From the NCBI GenBank assembly GCA_020055645.1, contig CM034548.1:41842296-41906295 (forward strand): 64,000 bases of DNA, written 5' to 3'. The DNA is from Tomocerus qinae. Its lineage: Eukaryota; Arthropoda; Collembola; Entomobryomorpha; Tomoceridae. Position 1 is the stretch's first letter, and each line of letters opens with the position of its first letter. Below, piece after piece: positions 38,591 through 64,000 of the stretch. Both the position numbers and the translations under genes were made by a program. Below the pieces are notes generated by a model that was not told the origin of the DNA, searched no databases, and saw only the letters and a list, made by a program, of their open reading frames with translations.

Positions 38591-39522
38591 AACTGTTGTA
38601 TGAAGATTAAAGTCTATACAAAAATACTGACGGAAAAAACTTGAATTTTAGTTGGACAAGCAAACCCCCTCCAACTGACATTTGAAAATAAAACTATTTA
38701 CTAAAAAATTAAAAGTATTTCAAACATTACCCTTTCCAAGCAGTCAATGACTGGTTAATTGTAACAGATTGAAATATAATATTGATTGTAATAAAACTCA
38801 CGGCAAGCCGTTACAGAAGGCTCGAGTAAGGGGGACCATTTACACAATTTGAAAGTAATAGTCCCTTGTAAATGACCAATTTGGCTCATTTTTGAAAGGG
38901 TTCGAAAGACAGAGTTTTTGTTTATCATCTCATTTGTATTCAAAATTCGCACAATTTTTTCTTCATTCCATTAATTTTGCATTCGACGTTGAGCAACTGT
39001 TTTTGTAGTATATTCGGTATTCGTTTGTTTTGTAATCGATATTCGAACATCTGTTTATGCATCCTACCACAAATTCGAAGTGATTTCGACTACGTATTTA
39101 GCCGCACACCCTATTGACATATTCAGTCCTCGTCGTCCCAGTCGTCACCATTTATCCAAGTTAGATAATTACGAGTGCAGTAGTGCAGAGCCCCTTTATG
39201 TCGTTGCTGTCATAGGGGGGAGGTTAAGTGGGGTGGACGACGTCTGGTCGACACGGGTTCTTTTGGTCTGGACGTACGTGGACGACGTTTTCGTTTGTAT
39301 TCATTTCAGTGTGTAAGTCATGTACGTATTATTTAGATGCATTTTTATAAATCTACAGTTACAAGTAATTTGGTTGAGTAGTACGTTTTGTATTGGTTGC
39401 ATATTCTGTTTCATTAACTTGGATTCATTCTACGACTTGATACGACGTAACAACGAACGAACTAACATTTAGTGCACAAATACTGCGAAAAGACGCCAAC
39501 GTATATTTAGGTAATTCAGAGA

Positions 39523-52370
<12,848 letters not shown>

Positions 52371-55300
52371 GTTTTCATGTACCTTCATGGTTCAAAACAC
52401 AAAATCAAATATTAATGTACTAGTCAATCAAGACGAGTGGATGAGTCTTTTAGCAAAGTCTGTCTCATGCTATACTTCGGTATCAAATCAATAAGCACAC
52501 TTTGATGAACTCAACATTCTCACGAATCACTTTCGACAATCAAAACAAGGAATGAGAAAAAACTCAAAAATACTAGGTATTATTTTTGATTCAGTACCTA
52601 GGAGGAAATAATTTAGAGGAAATTATTAGTCTCTCTGTAGGTTGAACTTGGTATAGTTTGTTAAGCAGATGTTTGTGCGAATTGCACCATCGATAAATAA
52701 AATAAAACGTTTCCGCAATTTGCGTAGCTTAGCCAAGTGCATAGGCTTATGAATGAGTGTCGAAGAAAATGCCGTGGCAGTGGAGGTTACGTTGAACAAT
52801 CTCACTCACCAATACTGCAATACAGACAGACAGATAGATACATACACGTCACACGTCGTCATGCGTGGGTATAGGTTAACACGGCAACAACAATTGGTAT
52901 TAGGAGTGTAAGGTCACTCTTCTGTTTACTCAAACATCTTTCGCCAAAACAAAAATGCAATAAAGAAAATAAAACACCAGAATTAAATATTTTCAATTCC
53001 AAATTTTGAGGGTTCAGACTTAAACCTAGACTGACGATATTACACAAGTTTGGGTTTCGGAACTGGAAAAATATTTGGAAAAACAAGGATAGGGATGATG
53101 CTGATTGGGGTCATAACCACAGAACTAGAGGGGGATAATAATTCCCTAAGGAACAGAAAATCTTGCTTAATTTAGTCGCTGTAAATTCCCACAGGGCTCC
53201 CCAGCTTTGAAATAGAAAAATAGATTTTTTTTAAAAAAAACGTCTAAACGGGAAAAAATATTTTACGCTTTGGGCGAAATAGACTTTGACATATATTGTC
53301 CCCCTCCCCTGGATGTGGCCTGTACGTACCCGAAAGTTTTAAAGTTCATGTTGTGTGATTGAATAACATGAATTGATCAACAAGAAGTATAGTAGTAGTT
53401 GTTGTGTATGTGCCCACAAACAGTTATAATATCTCCTCTCCACTCACCATCAACCAACCAACCCAACTCTGGTTCGTTTCGTCAGCAGTCAAAGAGGTTC
53501 GGTTGTTGAGTGAGTGAGGTGACTGCAGATGGTAAGAAACAACCCAACCAACTTGCCCTGTCTCCTCTCCTCTTCATTTTCTGGTCTGACTAGTGACTTT
53601 GGTCAAGTAAGTAATAGTAGGAAAGGTGTCTGCTATTTAATAATAACTAGTAAACTCCAAACTTGTACTTTTATAACCGCACTCACTCACTCACATACAT
53701 ACACCCCACTGAAATTACAAAACAGCACTAAACTACATCACAATAGATAGATATAGTGACGATAATACGCTACCTACCTATATCATCATCTTTATGTGCT
53801 AAAAAATACCAACTTTTCATTAGGCCATTCAAACCCGTATTTTACAACATTCACAAAATACATACTTTAAGGAAGTGGGTACATTACAGTGTCCACATGC
53901 GACTTTCAAAATCATCTTCGTTCTATTTCCTCGATGTTTAAGAAACTGGTAATATTCTGACGATGTCTTTTGATGAGATACATAAGCCCCTACGAACCTT
54001 ATCTTTATTTTTGAGGGCTTCTAAGAAACAAGTCGAAAATACCTGGAAATCATCGTCTTGGACAGCTTCTTGTTACCATAAGACGACGGGCATTAACACT
54101 ATTTTAGATTGTCTAAAATGTTTCTCAAACCTGACCATGTTTCTCAAACCATCGATTATATATATCATTTTCCCACTACCATTATAGTTTTTTTATTTAG
54201 AAATTCATGTAAAACTACAAGTTAGTACATATTATATAGTTCCCGGTCGAAATCTTTTTTTCTATAAACTTCCTTGGACGATAAAAATTCACATAAATAT
54301 TTTTTAAGCTTAATTGCAAATGTACATACAGCATCGTCAACGTAAAAAATGAATTTTCAATTTCTACAATAACATAAAATAATATTGTAATAGCTAAACG
54401 ATATTTAGATGTAAATCCCTTGTAAATGATGTAATAACTTAGGAAAAGATTTGATTATAGCTGACAACGAAAACATTTGGAAAACGAGTCTTACGAAGCA
54501 GAGCTAATAAAACTTTTCGAATAATAACCCTTGAAAAATAATAATTTGATTATTATTGACTTTGATTTTATTGCAAATTGAGATTTAAAAAAGCTTAATT
54601 CCTTAAATAAAAGCTCTAATCTCTGATCTAATTTGTTGTCCATGAACAGGGCTTCATAAGTATTTAGACAACATCATTAGTTCGGACATTTCTCATTGTT
54701 TTCGGTATATTTTTCAGTAAATTACATCTAATAAAAGCAATTTGGGAGGTCAGACTAGGAAGAAAAGAAGTGGCAGATGGGATGGGACAGAACAGGGTCG
54801 TCGAGCAACAGACAAACAGGAGAGAAACCAAAACCACATTCCTTCTGTAACACAACGGGTTCGCTTGTAGCTTCATCATAGATAGTTTCATAATATTATT
54901 ATACTCTAATCTAACTAAACATCCAGGTCAAGTTAATTCACACATTCCTCATTATTAGCATTAGCATCACCAGTAGTACCAAACCAATGAGTGGCAGTGC
55001 AGTCTTCCCAAATTCTGTTCAAACCACTCACCGTCGTCGTCAACACAGGGCAGGGTGGATGTTGACCGTACCCATGCATGCTAGGAAATAAGCGAAGGTC
55101 GTTCTGAATGTTGCTGAACGCTAACAGTACTTACTACACTAAGTTGTAAATTAAATGTATCGAATATTTTACAAAATACAGTCATATCTATAAAAATGCA
55201 ATAAAGATGGCGAAATTCAAACAAAAAATTCCATTAAATATTTTTATAGCTTTAGTCGTGTCTACAATTTCCTGCCTCTCTACTCTTTGTCTTCACTAAA

Positions 55301-55918
55301 ATGGCATTACTACACATAAATACACCTACAGCGTATTTTGCAACTCCTTAATTAACTATTATTTGTCGTCAATGGCACAAACGGAAAAACCAGAGTTAAC
55401 CACAGTAGCAACATTTCTCTTGAAATGTTTCTCCGAACATAATATTTGTATTCATACAAAGACATTATTTTCAATAGCCAAAAATACTTTGGTTAGTTTA
55501 AGTCTATTACTGACTTAATTTGTTTGTAATTATCATCAATGGCTAATTGAGATGTAAAATATCGCAAATTCATAATGCACAAACTCGGCAAATTATTATT
55601 TAAATACTTATACCCCAGCTCACCAAACCAACTACACTGCATGCCATTTAAAGTGTGTATACAACACATCAGAATTTGTCAGTTAAGTTAAACATTTTTT
55701 GACCATTAGTCACATCAGTAATAGTAATACCGTTCTTAGCAATGACTGCCCGATGGTAAGAAAAGGGTGCCTGGCCTGCCAAGCCAAAGTAGCAAAAAAG
55801 CCAATTCCGCAAAATTATTCCATCCATTTTCGGTCAATTCAACAAAAAAAATCTGGCCATTTTAGCAAAGTACTCCTCTCAGTCCTATTCCTATCATAAA
55901 AACATTGCCTCGTCAATC

Positions 55919-56030
55919 AACGCCAGCTTAAGCGTAGCGTTGGTCATGTGACACGTAAGGAGCATTTCTTCCCAATAGGCAAGCCCATTGGGAAGAAATG
56001 CTTCCAAAGTAATTTTTTCATAGTACCTAG
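55919..56030. repeat. Dispersed repeat copy B with internal hairpin
   Basis: Contains a perfect 16-bp stem: AGCATTTCTTCCCAAT at 55961-55976 pairs with ATTGGGAAGAAATGCT at 55987-56002, with a 10-nt loop. The ACGCCAGCTTAAGC start recurs in direct orientation near 56141, so the hairpin segment lies between two short direct repeats. It matches copy A at about 51980-52095. Confidence 0.6.
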
Positions 56031-57761
56031 TACAAGAAAACTGCTAAATACCAGCGTTAATTGAGCGGGAATATGAATGACAAGTCCTAACCTCTTATTC
56101 CGAATCTTCTGACTATAAAAAGTGATGATTTTCCTACTTACGCCAGCTTAAGCACTGAACATTCATTTCAAGCATTGTCAAACCAGAGTCAGCTTCATTC
56201 ACACAGCTAACAATCTAGCTGGTCTCCCACCAAGGACACAAAATCAGAAAGATCAACCGAACTTTGGTTTTTACATTACAATGTATAACCATCCATTGTC
56301 CATTTTAATGTCAGGGATTATTGTATCTGATATGAATAGCTGATTAAACTGATGTTGTTTTTATGGTAATTTCTACATTTATTTTACACGTACTGCTTTA
56401 ACCAATATCTTTAGTTAGCCAATTGATTGATTACATTTCCTTTTAATAAAATTCCATACTGATGACTGGAGGAATAAACTACCATTTTATTTTGCTGCTT
56501 TACCGCTCTTTTAATTGTATCCATTTACTTTATTTATCTTATCTTTTAACTACACACAGGCTTAGATCATATTTTATGACTCGTACTTTTTAATCAGCAC
56601 ATTCCTGTGCACTCTGTCACTCATAATGTCGTAATAATCCTACTTTATCGGATGATGATGATACAGTCTGACTCAATCTTTATTTATGAATTAAAAAGCT
56701 AATTTTTGACCAATTGGACGCTTCCAGGGAATTTTATCAAGCTAAAACAACCGTAAAAGAATTAGCTGAAGCAGCAACCAGATACTGGACGGCTCAGTAC
56801 AATTCGTCAACTAACTATTTTTATCATTTTAGGCTCATTTACAGCTTATTCACATATTTATATTAATATTTATCAGAGAAAGTGATCTCATTTTTCTGAT
56901 TTTAATGCTCACTACATCCATTCATCCTACACAATTTTAATAGCGTTCCTTTTCCCGACACAAACCATTTAAAATTCAATGTTTAAGGCTGGATATAAAA
57001 TGCTGAATGCTCTTTAATACTTATAAGTCTCTATGAGAATAATAGACTGAATCACTTCTACTATTGACAACTGCTAACTATATCTGGCTTGACTGGAGAA
57101 ACTTACTTGATGATTCATCAGTTTTCTATTTGCGTTCTAAATAAGGATTTTCTGACTGATATGATGCACCACAAAATTTGAAATTATAACTATAATATTA
57201 AGTAATATGTGAGTATGCGAGTTCACTCAGAAGTAGGGAGCTTGAGAATGATTATCCAATTTAACTTACTAATTGCTAATATTTATAAGCAGAAGAAAAT
57301 AACAAAACTTACAAAATTAACTAACTAATTACGGGCAACGATGAATGGCGATAGACTTTGGATCACATAAACGGAATCTCTTTGTCCGGTGGCCGAATGC
57401 GTGTTTACCGAACTGTATATTATGACATGAACTTTTACACTTACACTAATATATATAAAGATTGTCAGTCACTTGATGTCAGACTTTTTTGACAGTGTAC
57501 AAAGGCGGACTTATAGCCAAGCCAAAACCCGCACAAACAATTTCAAAGTATTCAAGGCGTGAGGTGTAATTTATTACAAAATAATAGCAAAATAATAACA
57601 ACGGATTGGTTTTTCATTTCTGATTTTTAGTGTACAAATCAAAAGTGAAAACGAATATTGATTTGGATGGAGTGACTGCCGTGTCAACTGTGTCAAACGA
57701 CTCTTACTCACTGTAGTGTGTACACTGTACGTGTACTTTAGTCATTATATTCACAACACAA

Positions 57762-57835
57762 CTCAGTCACTGTACTGTACTCAGTTACGCACGGTACTCC
57801 GTCACTGTATTCACTGCTCAGTCACTGTATTCGCC
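57762..57835. repeat. GTCACTGTA short repeat
   Basis: GTCACTGTAC at about 57766 is followed by GTCACTGTAT at 57801 and again at 57821 (20-bp spacing), embedded in CACTGTAC-rich sequence from about 57710. Simple degenerate repetition; no gene is attached. Confidence 0.5.
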
Positions 57836-59758
57836 ACTTTTCTTCAGTGTCGGGTTAATTCGGCAGCGAAATGAGAAGAGTTTTATTATAATTTACTTAT
57901 CTACTGGTATAGTGGCACAATATACCAAACAGACTACATACACAGAATATAATAACAAATAATCGTATATCTGATCTGCCTTCCTTATAGTCAACAACTA
58001 AACTCGCAAGTCAATGAACAGCAAAGAGAGAGGAGAGGATGATAGTATAATAATAAATATAATGGATAGCGGCGGCCGCAGGATATAGAATGCTGGGGGA
58101 CTATACCTATAACGTGGGCATAATATTCCCATGATATTTTTTACAAAAGATGGGAACTATACTTCATGCTTTTGCATTGAATGTCTGTCTGTTGTCGTGT
58201 ATCTAACGTTGCCTTCAAAACATTATTTTTGACGATAAGAAATGTTTAATAACGTTAAAATAAATGTTAAAGTATTTTGAAACTATCAAAGCAGGAGTCA
58301 GCGGGGCGCCAGCCAGGCCCCCTGCTCCCCGAAATCAACGAAAGGAGTATTTTTTCTCTCAAAACGCAAAAAAATTACAGAGGGAAAATTATGTAGTGTT
58401 TTTACTTATATTTCGGCAGCTTCCCTTTATTTTTGATCAGTATTGGTACGATGGTATACCAGAATACGTTTATGAAATTGAAATACGAAATCTTTTTCGT
58501 TTTAATAAATAAAACGGGTGGAAGCCTTTGAATTTTGAGTCGGAGCTTTCTTCTGGTGTAATAATTAGCCTAAGGGGCACCGCCGCCATTATATAATTAA
58601 GTAGAGTCGAGTTATGATTATCAAATAATAATGATAACGTTCCCTAAATGCATTTCATGTCACATTTTTATCAGAGCTATCTAAGAGGGGGGTTTGCTTT
58701 TATGGCTTTGATTGATTATTGGGACCCTATTACAATACAACAGTACCAGTCCCTATTTATATTACATCACTGTGTGTGACCTTGGTAACACAAGCATGTC
58801 TTCTTACTTAGTGCGCGAAAATAACTTTTCACCGATTCTTTTTTACAGCCTGTTACTGCTGTTACAACTTGCAAGTTCACATTATTATTATTACTTACTA
58901 TTTACTATACCGTACTACTAGCCAAACACAAGACCCAAGTCCTGTAACGAAAAATGCTAGTGGGTGCTTAGTACCAGTACACATTTTAAACCAATGTCGA
59001 ATAGGTCAATAATTATTCAAAATCTTTATAATTGATATCAAATACGTAATTTTATAGGCACAATTATCCTTTTGACTTACCTATGTTGATTCTGGCTTGA
59101 CCAAAATGGCATTTCATGTTATTTTGAATATAACTTAAGCGACGATTTTGGGTAAACTGCATGTCAAATATTGTCTAATTACAACAATAACTGCTTAATA
59201 CAGTATGGAACAATGACAACGGCAACTACCCATAGGAAGGAAAGATCCATGTAAGCCTTTCACATTTACCATGGACTTTTTACACCAAATTTGTGGCGCC
59301 TGTCGACCCATTTTTCAGATTTTCCGGATGGAATTATGTCCCTGGTATTAGGAGAAAACTAAAAAATAGTCCTGACAACAACATTGGGGCATCATATGGC
59401 ATGATTTGTTCATTGTTCTTGTGACCATTGAAAAAATTCCACCCGAAAAATCAAAAAAAGGTAAATAGCAAAGCTCGCCAGTCCTATGAATACTTTTCAT
59501 TGTCCCATACTGTAGGGGTGACGCGTTTCTATTGCTTCTGGGCGAGGTAATTCTGTTATGGGTAGCCGCTAGTTATGTGTTACGAAGCGTCAGGACAATA
59601 AAATTATGATTTTGGTTGGTGAGAAGAATTTCTTACCCTTTCGACCCAAAATGGTGTACGCTACAGTTGTGATTTGTTATGTGACATCAGATAATTAACT
59701 GACGTACTATTAATACCACGAGGCAGATAGTTGGTACTTCAATGGTACCAACCAAAGT

Positions 59759-59836
59759 AATGAATTAGTTTTTTAATGATGCCATGCTAATGAATTAGTG
59801 TTTTAATTTTAATGATACCATACCAATGAACTAGTG
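59759..59836. repeat. AATGAATTAGT imperfect tandem repeat
   Basis: Three units beginning AATGAATTAGTTTT, AATGAATTAGTGTT and AATGAACTAGTGCT are separated by TAATGATGCCATGCT- or TAATGATACCATACC-type spacers, giving a period of roughly 33-38 bp. Confidence 0.55.
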
Positions 59837-60808
59837 CTTACAACCTATTAAACCATTTAATTGTTAGGGTATGTCAAACATTTTCTATGCAACACTTGTT
59901 TTTTGGAACTAAAATTGGCTAAAGTTAAAGGAATTGTTAAGCTTAACCAACGAATGTTTCCCATTAGCCGCGCTTCTCTGACAGATTTTTCGGATATTTT
60001 TCCATGGAGCGATAGTCCGGGTTATTACACTTTAATGGTAAAACTAAAAAATAGTTAAGGTGACTGTCTGTTTTAGCAAGTGTTATTATAATTAGCATTG
60101 TACCTAGAAAGATTTAAAAGTGTCACAAAGATGTATATACGGGGCAGAATTTTAAGTACATTCCCGTTACCTTCTTAACATTCCACTTGATATGGTTTAT
60201 TTAGAATTGCAAAGATGCCAATTATTCATTCTTGTTTGAAAGGGGGTTTAAATAATTCTTCCTTAGAATTCTATGTAGGATACGACGATATGCAATATGA
60301 TTAAACTAACACAGTTGCTATTTAATTCAAGCTGTGACCTTCATTCAACGTATGTAACAAAGGCAACATTACAACATTACATTTTGACGATTTACAAACA
60401 TTTTAAAATAGCATTAATTAAGATGTAAATAATGTACAATAATTTACTGTGAAGCTATATAAGGGAATAAACTTCCTCAGCAGTGATTAATACAAGTAAG
60501 CGGTATGAAAATAAATACAAAAGGAACTTACGTAAAGGGTGTGCAAAACATCAGGTATTTATTTCTAAAATGCCCCTTTAACCATCCACAAATCCAACTG
60601 TCCAGACAGACACCCATTCAAACTTTCAACCTAGTCAAGATTATGTACAAAAAACTGAACTGCATTGCAGTCAGTATTCCCCTTTTATCTCTCGTGGCGC
60701 ACAATGAAGTGAAAAATGAAATAAATGCCATTTATCCTTTTACTTCATATTTCAAGTAAAGTGGGTGAATAATATCACCTGTTTATTTCTGACAAATATT
60801 TCAAGTGC

Positions 60809-61747
60809 CATGGTGTATGAATTTAAGAGATGTGTAAGCAAAATAATTTGAAATTGCAAATCGGATTGCAACAAGTGTTAACATAATGAGAAAGAGGATT
60901 GTAAAAAACAACTTCTTTCCGATTTTCGATATACCGCCCCCTTTACTCAGGACACACCCTCCGAAGGTCGAAACGCTACTGTAAAATTACTCCGAAACTA
61001 CTCGACCGATTTGGATGAAATTTTTTTTAAATTGAAGGAGACAATATTTTGAAGGGTGGACTTTCAGCGTTTTTCAAAATTCGAACTCCTTCATGAAAAA
61101 CGAATTTCGAAATTTCCAAAAACACGTTTTTTTTCAAATTTATCGTTTTTAAGGCTCAAAGGTAATTTTTTTAAAAATTGTTAATATGCCTTTCACTTGG
61201 CTTCACCTTTGACATTGTACCACTTCAAATTTTTGAACACATTACATCGTAATCGTTTTTCCTTAAGTGTGTAGATGCTGATTGATATGTCACACAAGGT
61301 GTATTGGAGCATTTTCAGTAAGTTGACCTTTGACATTTTTGAAGGTCAAATTGATAAAATATGCAAATATGCGGTTTGTATAGCTATTACAGTAAGATTG
61401 GCCTTCAAAACGATAAATTTGAAAAAAAACGTGTTTTTGGAAATTTCGAAATTCGTTTTTCATGAAGGAGTTCGAATTTTGAAAAACGCTGAAAGTCCAC
61501 CCTTCAAAATATTGTCTCCTTCAATTTAAAAAAAATTTCATCCAAATCGGTCGAGTAGTTTCGGAGTAATTTTACAGTAGCGTTTCGACCTTCGGAGGGT
61601 GTGTCCTGAGTAAAGGGGGCGGTATATCGAAAATCGGAAAGAAGTTGTTTTTTACAATCCTCTTTCTCATTATGTTAACACTTGTTGCAATCCGATTTGC
61701 AATTTCAAATTATTTTGCTTACACATCTCTTAAATTCATACACCATG
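60809..61747. mobile_element. Fold-back element with 347-bp inverted arms
   Basis: The left arm 60809-61155 is the reverse complement of the right arm 61401-61747. Outer ends (CATGGTGTATG / CATACACCATG) and inner ends (AAGGC / GCCTT) have the same coordinate sum, so the arms align without gaps; I noticed very few mismatches (for example one T/G next to the inner AAGGC). A 245-bp unique loop (61156-61400) separates them. There is no transposase ORF; the 84-codon plus-strand ORF at 61275-61529 is incidental. This is a fold-back/MITE-type element or a large palindrome. Near identity of the arms implies recent origin or ongoing gene conversion. Confidence 0.85.
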
Positions 61748-61882
61748 TCTTCCTGGAGCCCACTTCAGTAGAAGATTGAAAAGGAAACTAGGGCATTAGA
61801 AAACCTTAAGTTTTACACAGCCTGTACCAGTTGTTGTGTAAATTAAAATGTGCCTACTTACACTAATCCTTTAATGAAAGGA

Positions 61883-61888
61883 TTTATT
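61883..61888 (-). terminator. Candidate poly(A) signal for Atg101
   Basis: AATAAA on the minus strand (TTTATT on plus), about 177 nt downstream of the Atg101 stop codon at 62065. It is the canonical hexamer in a reasonable position, but AT-rich DNA makes chance occurrences common. Confidence 0.4.
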
Positions 61889-62064
61889 TTGATAGAACAT
61901 ATTTGGAAGAAGAAAATTAGAATACAAAAACATTTAATTACAAATTAAGTCTAACACCTAAGTAATACATAACAATTTTTTTTTAAAAAAATGGTGACTC
62001 TGCTGTGATAATGTTAGCACAGCTGTAAAAGAAATAGCCGGGCAGATCTATACAATTAAGATGG

Positions 62065-63850
62065 TCAAAATGCCAGGGTTTCTCGAAAAATGCGACGTAC
62101 AGTTTTACCAACGGACGTGGTCGAAGGTGGTGAAGTTGTTGAGTGTGATATCTATAAAATATTGACACATTTGCTCACTGTCAGTTTTCATTTTGGAAAT
62201 CACTCAGAAAGCTAGCGAGCGGAAAAATTTAGTGACAGCAGTTGTAACAAATTGTTTCTTGGGAAAAATGGATGTATTATAGGAAATCTGGAAAGGAAAA
62301 TCATTCCAGGAAAGAATATAAATATTTGGCAATTACAATTTTTGTTGAATGAAGCAAAAACTTACATTCTAAGAAATCTCGGAGTCGGGAAAGAGTTTCT
62401 ACCACTGACATGAAACTTTAAGAGATAAATCCACCAAATGAAATATTCACTATTCCTACGAAAATAGACTTTATTAAAAGTAGTCCAATCGCGGGAGAAT
62501 ATATATGGTGGGTTTAACACGACACCAGACTAGACCTTCATTTTCTTGTCGAAAATTCTTAAGACCATGAACTGATTTCGATGTTTGTATTATCTTTGCA
62601 AATATTTATACTCATATAATATTTATAATAATTTTCTAGTAATATAACGATGACTGAAAGAATGATTTCATCTGTACAATGGAATACCTAATACAGGGAA
62701 TTGTCCATTGTATCTTGAATCTCAATGGAGATTTATCGCTTAAAGTTTCGTCTTTGGTCTCCGGGATTTATTAGATAGTAATAGTTAGTGATCAAAACAT
62801 GCATCTTAATTCAAGCTAATTGAAATTCTTACCCGAAATAAATATGGCTGAATATCGGGGTATGATGTATCAAAAATAAGATCGACTTCTGATTGTGCGG
62901 GTATTTTTGGTAAATATTGCTGTCTGTTCATTACTTCGGCAATCAGCACCACTTTCTCACCAACCAGCTCCCCAAGAAATTCTCGATTCATTCGACGCTC
63001 TTTGGAGTATAATAAAATATAATTAATACCATACAATATGCCACAGCAGGAACATGCATTAAGGAACCTATAGTTATCCACAATTTAGTGTTTGCAAAGA
63101 AGTTTGACATTTATGTCGACCTTTTGACCTGTTTTTCATTATATACTAAATTTTCCATATAGCCAATAAACTTGGAAAGCTAAAGGACTGGTTCCTCTCC
63201 ATACTATATCGATCAATATAGAAACAAGCTTTCAAGACTACAGTTACCCGACCGAAATAGTTTCCTTCCCTACGGCATAATCTACACAAATGGTAATGGA
63301 GACATTTCAACGCCAATCCCAAAACAAGGATTTGTATCGTTTTGCTACCCAACAAACCAAAGAAGCAAAATTCCAAGTTCATTTCTGATAATCTGGTCAC
63401 CATATATTATTGTATGTAACATAAATTCCACAGTTTTGTCGTTAGACTTTATAGAATATTATTTATAGAGATAATTTCTCAAAATATGCTATTCCTTCCT
63501 GAGATGTATTTATGAATTTACATTATCAACAAATAAATAAGAACGACTTCTGCCTTTAGACATAATATAATAATGCCATGAAATTATTCCAAATAGGTTT
63601 TAATGATCAAATGGTACTCACCTATTTCATTACGTATCGTTTTAACTTCTATTCGGACAGTCCACACTTCCCACGGCAAGCATTCAGGGGTAAATGGCCA
63701 ATTTACTTTCTTTTTGTTGTAAAATTCAAGAGATATCTGACCACTTCTAAGACCATTTTCGGTTATGTTGTTAGGATCGCGGATAGCTTGATCAAATTCC
63801 ATAACATGTTGGCTCATTGTTTGTGCCAAAGATGTTGAGGCACACCGAAC
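62065..63850 (-). CDS. Atg101: ATG101, autophagy-initiation complex subunit (3' exons)
   Basis: ATG101 is the HORMA-domain partner of ATG13 in the ULK1/Atg1 kinase complex that starts autophagosome formation. Three in-phase coding exons are present: 63622-63850, 62833-62999 and 62065-62151. Together they give about 160 residues, the C-terminal three-quarters of a protein usually ~218 long. Family landmarks are LEFYNKKKVNWPFTPECLPW and EVWTVRIEV in the first exon; MNRQQYLPKIPAQSEVD, then FDTSYPDIQPYLFR, in the second; and TSVGKTVRRIFRETLAF with the stop in the third. The WPF stretch keeps the Trp and Phe of the WF finger that recruits downstream autophagy factors. The exon entry at 63850 (TTGAAG|GTTCGG) is in phase; the N-terminal ~55-60 residues must be encoded beyond 64000, as no start exon is visible at the edge. 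Assignment is firm. Confidence 0.94.
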
Positions 63851-64000
63851 CTTCAATTTAAAAATATCTTATAAAAATTTGCCTCTCGTTTCTGCCGTCC
63901 CAAGAACAATTCAATTTTGCTTTGAAAGTTTTTAAAGTCGAAACATTTAATAGGTAGCTGAATATTTTTGTTCTGATTTCTGATGCGACGGAACCCAACA

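Larger units (their letters stand above)
33726..39522. other. Intergenic DNA between Pld and Synd
   Basis: About 5.8 kb without a recognised gene. It should contain the Pld promoter and 5' untranslated region (near 33726-34000) and the Synd 3' region. It holds a 27-bp imperfect duplication at 34434-34490 and three imperfect copies of TACAAATTAATAGAAT-type sequence at about 38487-38590. A GC-richer patch at 35020-35250 has no open frame I can name. Confidence 0.45.
52389..60808. other. Intergenic DNA upstream of Synd
   Basis: About 8.4 kb with no recognised gene. The Synd promoter and any 5' untranslated exon should lie in the first part. It contains a 16-bp perfect hairpin within one copy of a dispersed repeat (55919-56030). 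A GTCACTGTAT-type short repeat occurs at 57762-57835, and imperfect AATGAATTAGT repeats at 59759-59836. Its short ORFs look like chance. Confidence 0.45.

Noticed and set aside
61275-61529. 84-codon ORF in the fold-back element
   Set aside because: It crosses from the loop into the right arm of the inverted repeat and has no motif.
63146-63403. 85-codon minus-strand ORF between Atg101 exons
   Set aside because: It lies in the 622-bp intron 63000-63621, and the exons on either side join in phase without it.

Overview
This is an AT-rich animal nuclear window with intron-split genes, GT..AG introns, much simple-sequence DNA and several transposon remnants. Two reconstructed proteins, phospholipase D and syndapin, and the end of a third, ATG101, match the metazoan families. 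The syndapin N-terminus (a MSHHSEDGM-type start, then SDSFWEPGNYKR) resembles the insect form most closely. I therefore read the source as an arthropod, probably an insect or a close pancrustacean relative. No bacterial operons, rRNA, tRNA or CRISPR arrays are visible.

Layout, left to right. Positions 1-11.7 kb are mostly non-coding, with a 20-bp tandem repeat (4171-4290) and a few GC-richer blocks that could be exons of an unrecognised gene. A likely exon of an unknown Ser/Asp/Glu-rich protein lies on the minus strand at 11692-12194. Positions 12.2-23.9 kb are a repeat-rich intergenic stretch with a non-autonomous terminal-inverted-repeat element (15301-16172) and a frameshifted transposase relic (18085-18394). 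Pld follows on the minus strand, 23927-33725, with 21 coding exons and a predicted 1169 residues. After about 5.8 kb of intergenic DNA comes Synd (PACSIN/syndapin), minus strand, 39523-52370, with 9 coding exons and 464 residues. Its first intron is about 4.3 kb and holds an 84-codon membrane-protein-like ORF. Another repeat-rich gap (52.4-62.0 kb) contains a 939-bp fold-back element with 347-bp arms that pair without any gap (60809-61747). The window ends in the last three coding exons of Atg101 (minus strand, 62065-63850); the 5' part of that gene lies beyond the right edge.

All three recognised genes are on the minus strand and act on membranes. Pld makes phosphatidic acid and carries PX and PH lipid-binding domains. 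Syndapin bends membranes and links dynamin and actin factors to endocytosis. ATG101 belongs to the ULK1/Atg1 autophagy-initiation complex. Their adjacency need not mean co-regulation: each is a separate gene with long spacers. I found no convincing previously undescribed system. The best leads are the fold-back element, the terminal-inverted-repeat element, the transposase relic, and the unidentified exon candidates on the left.
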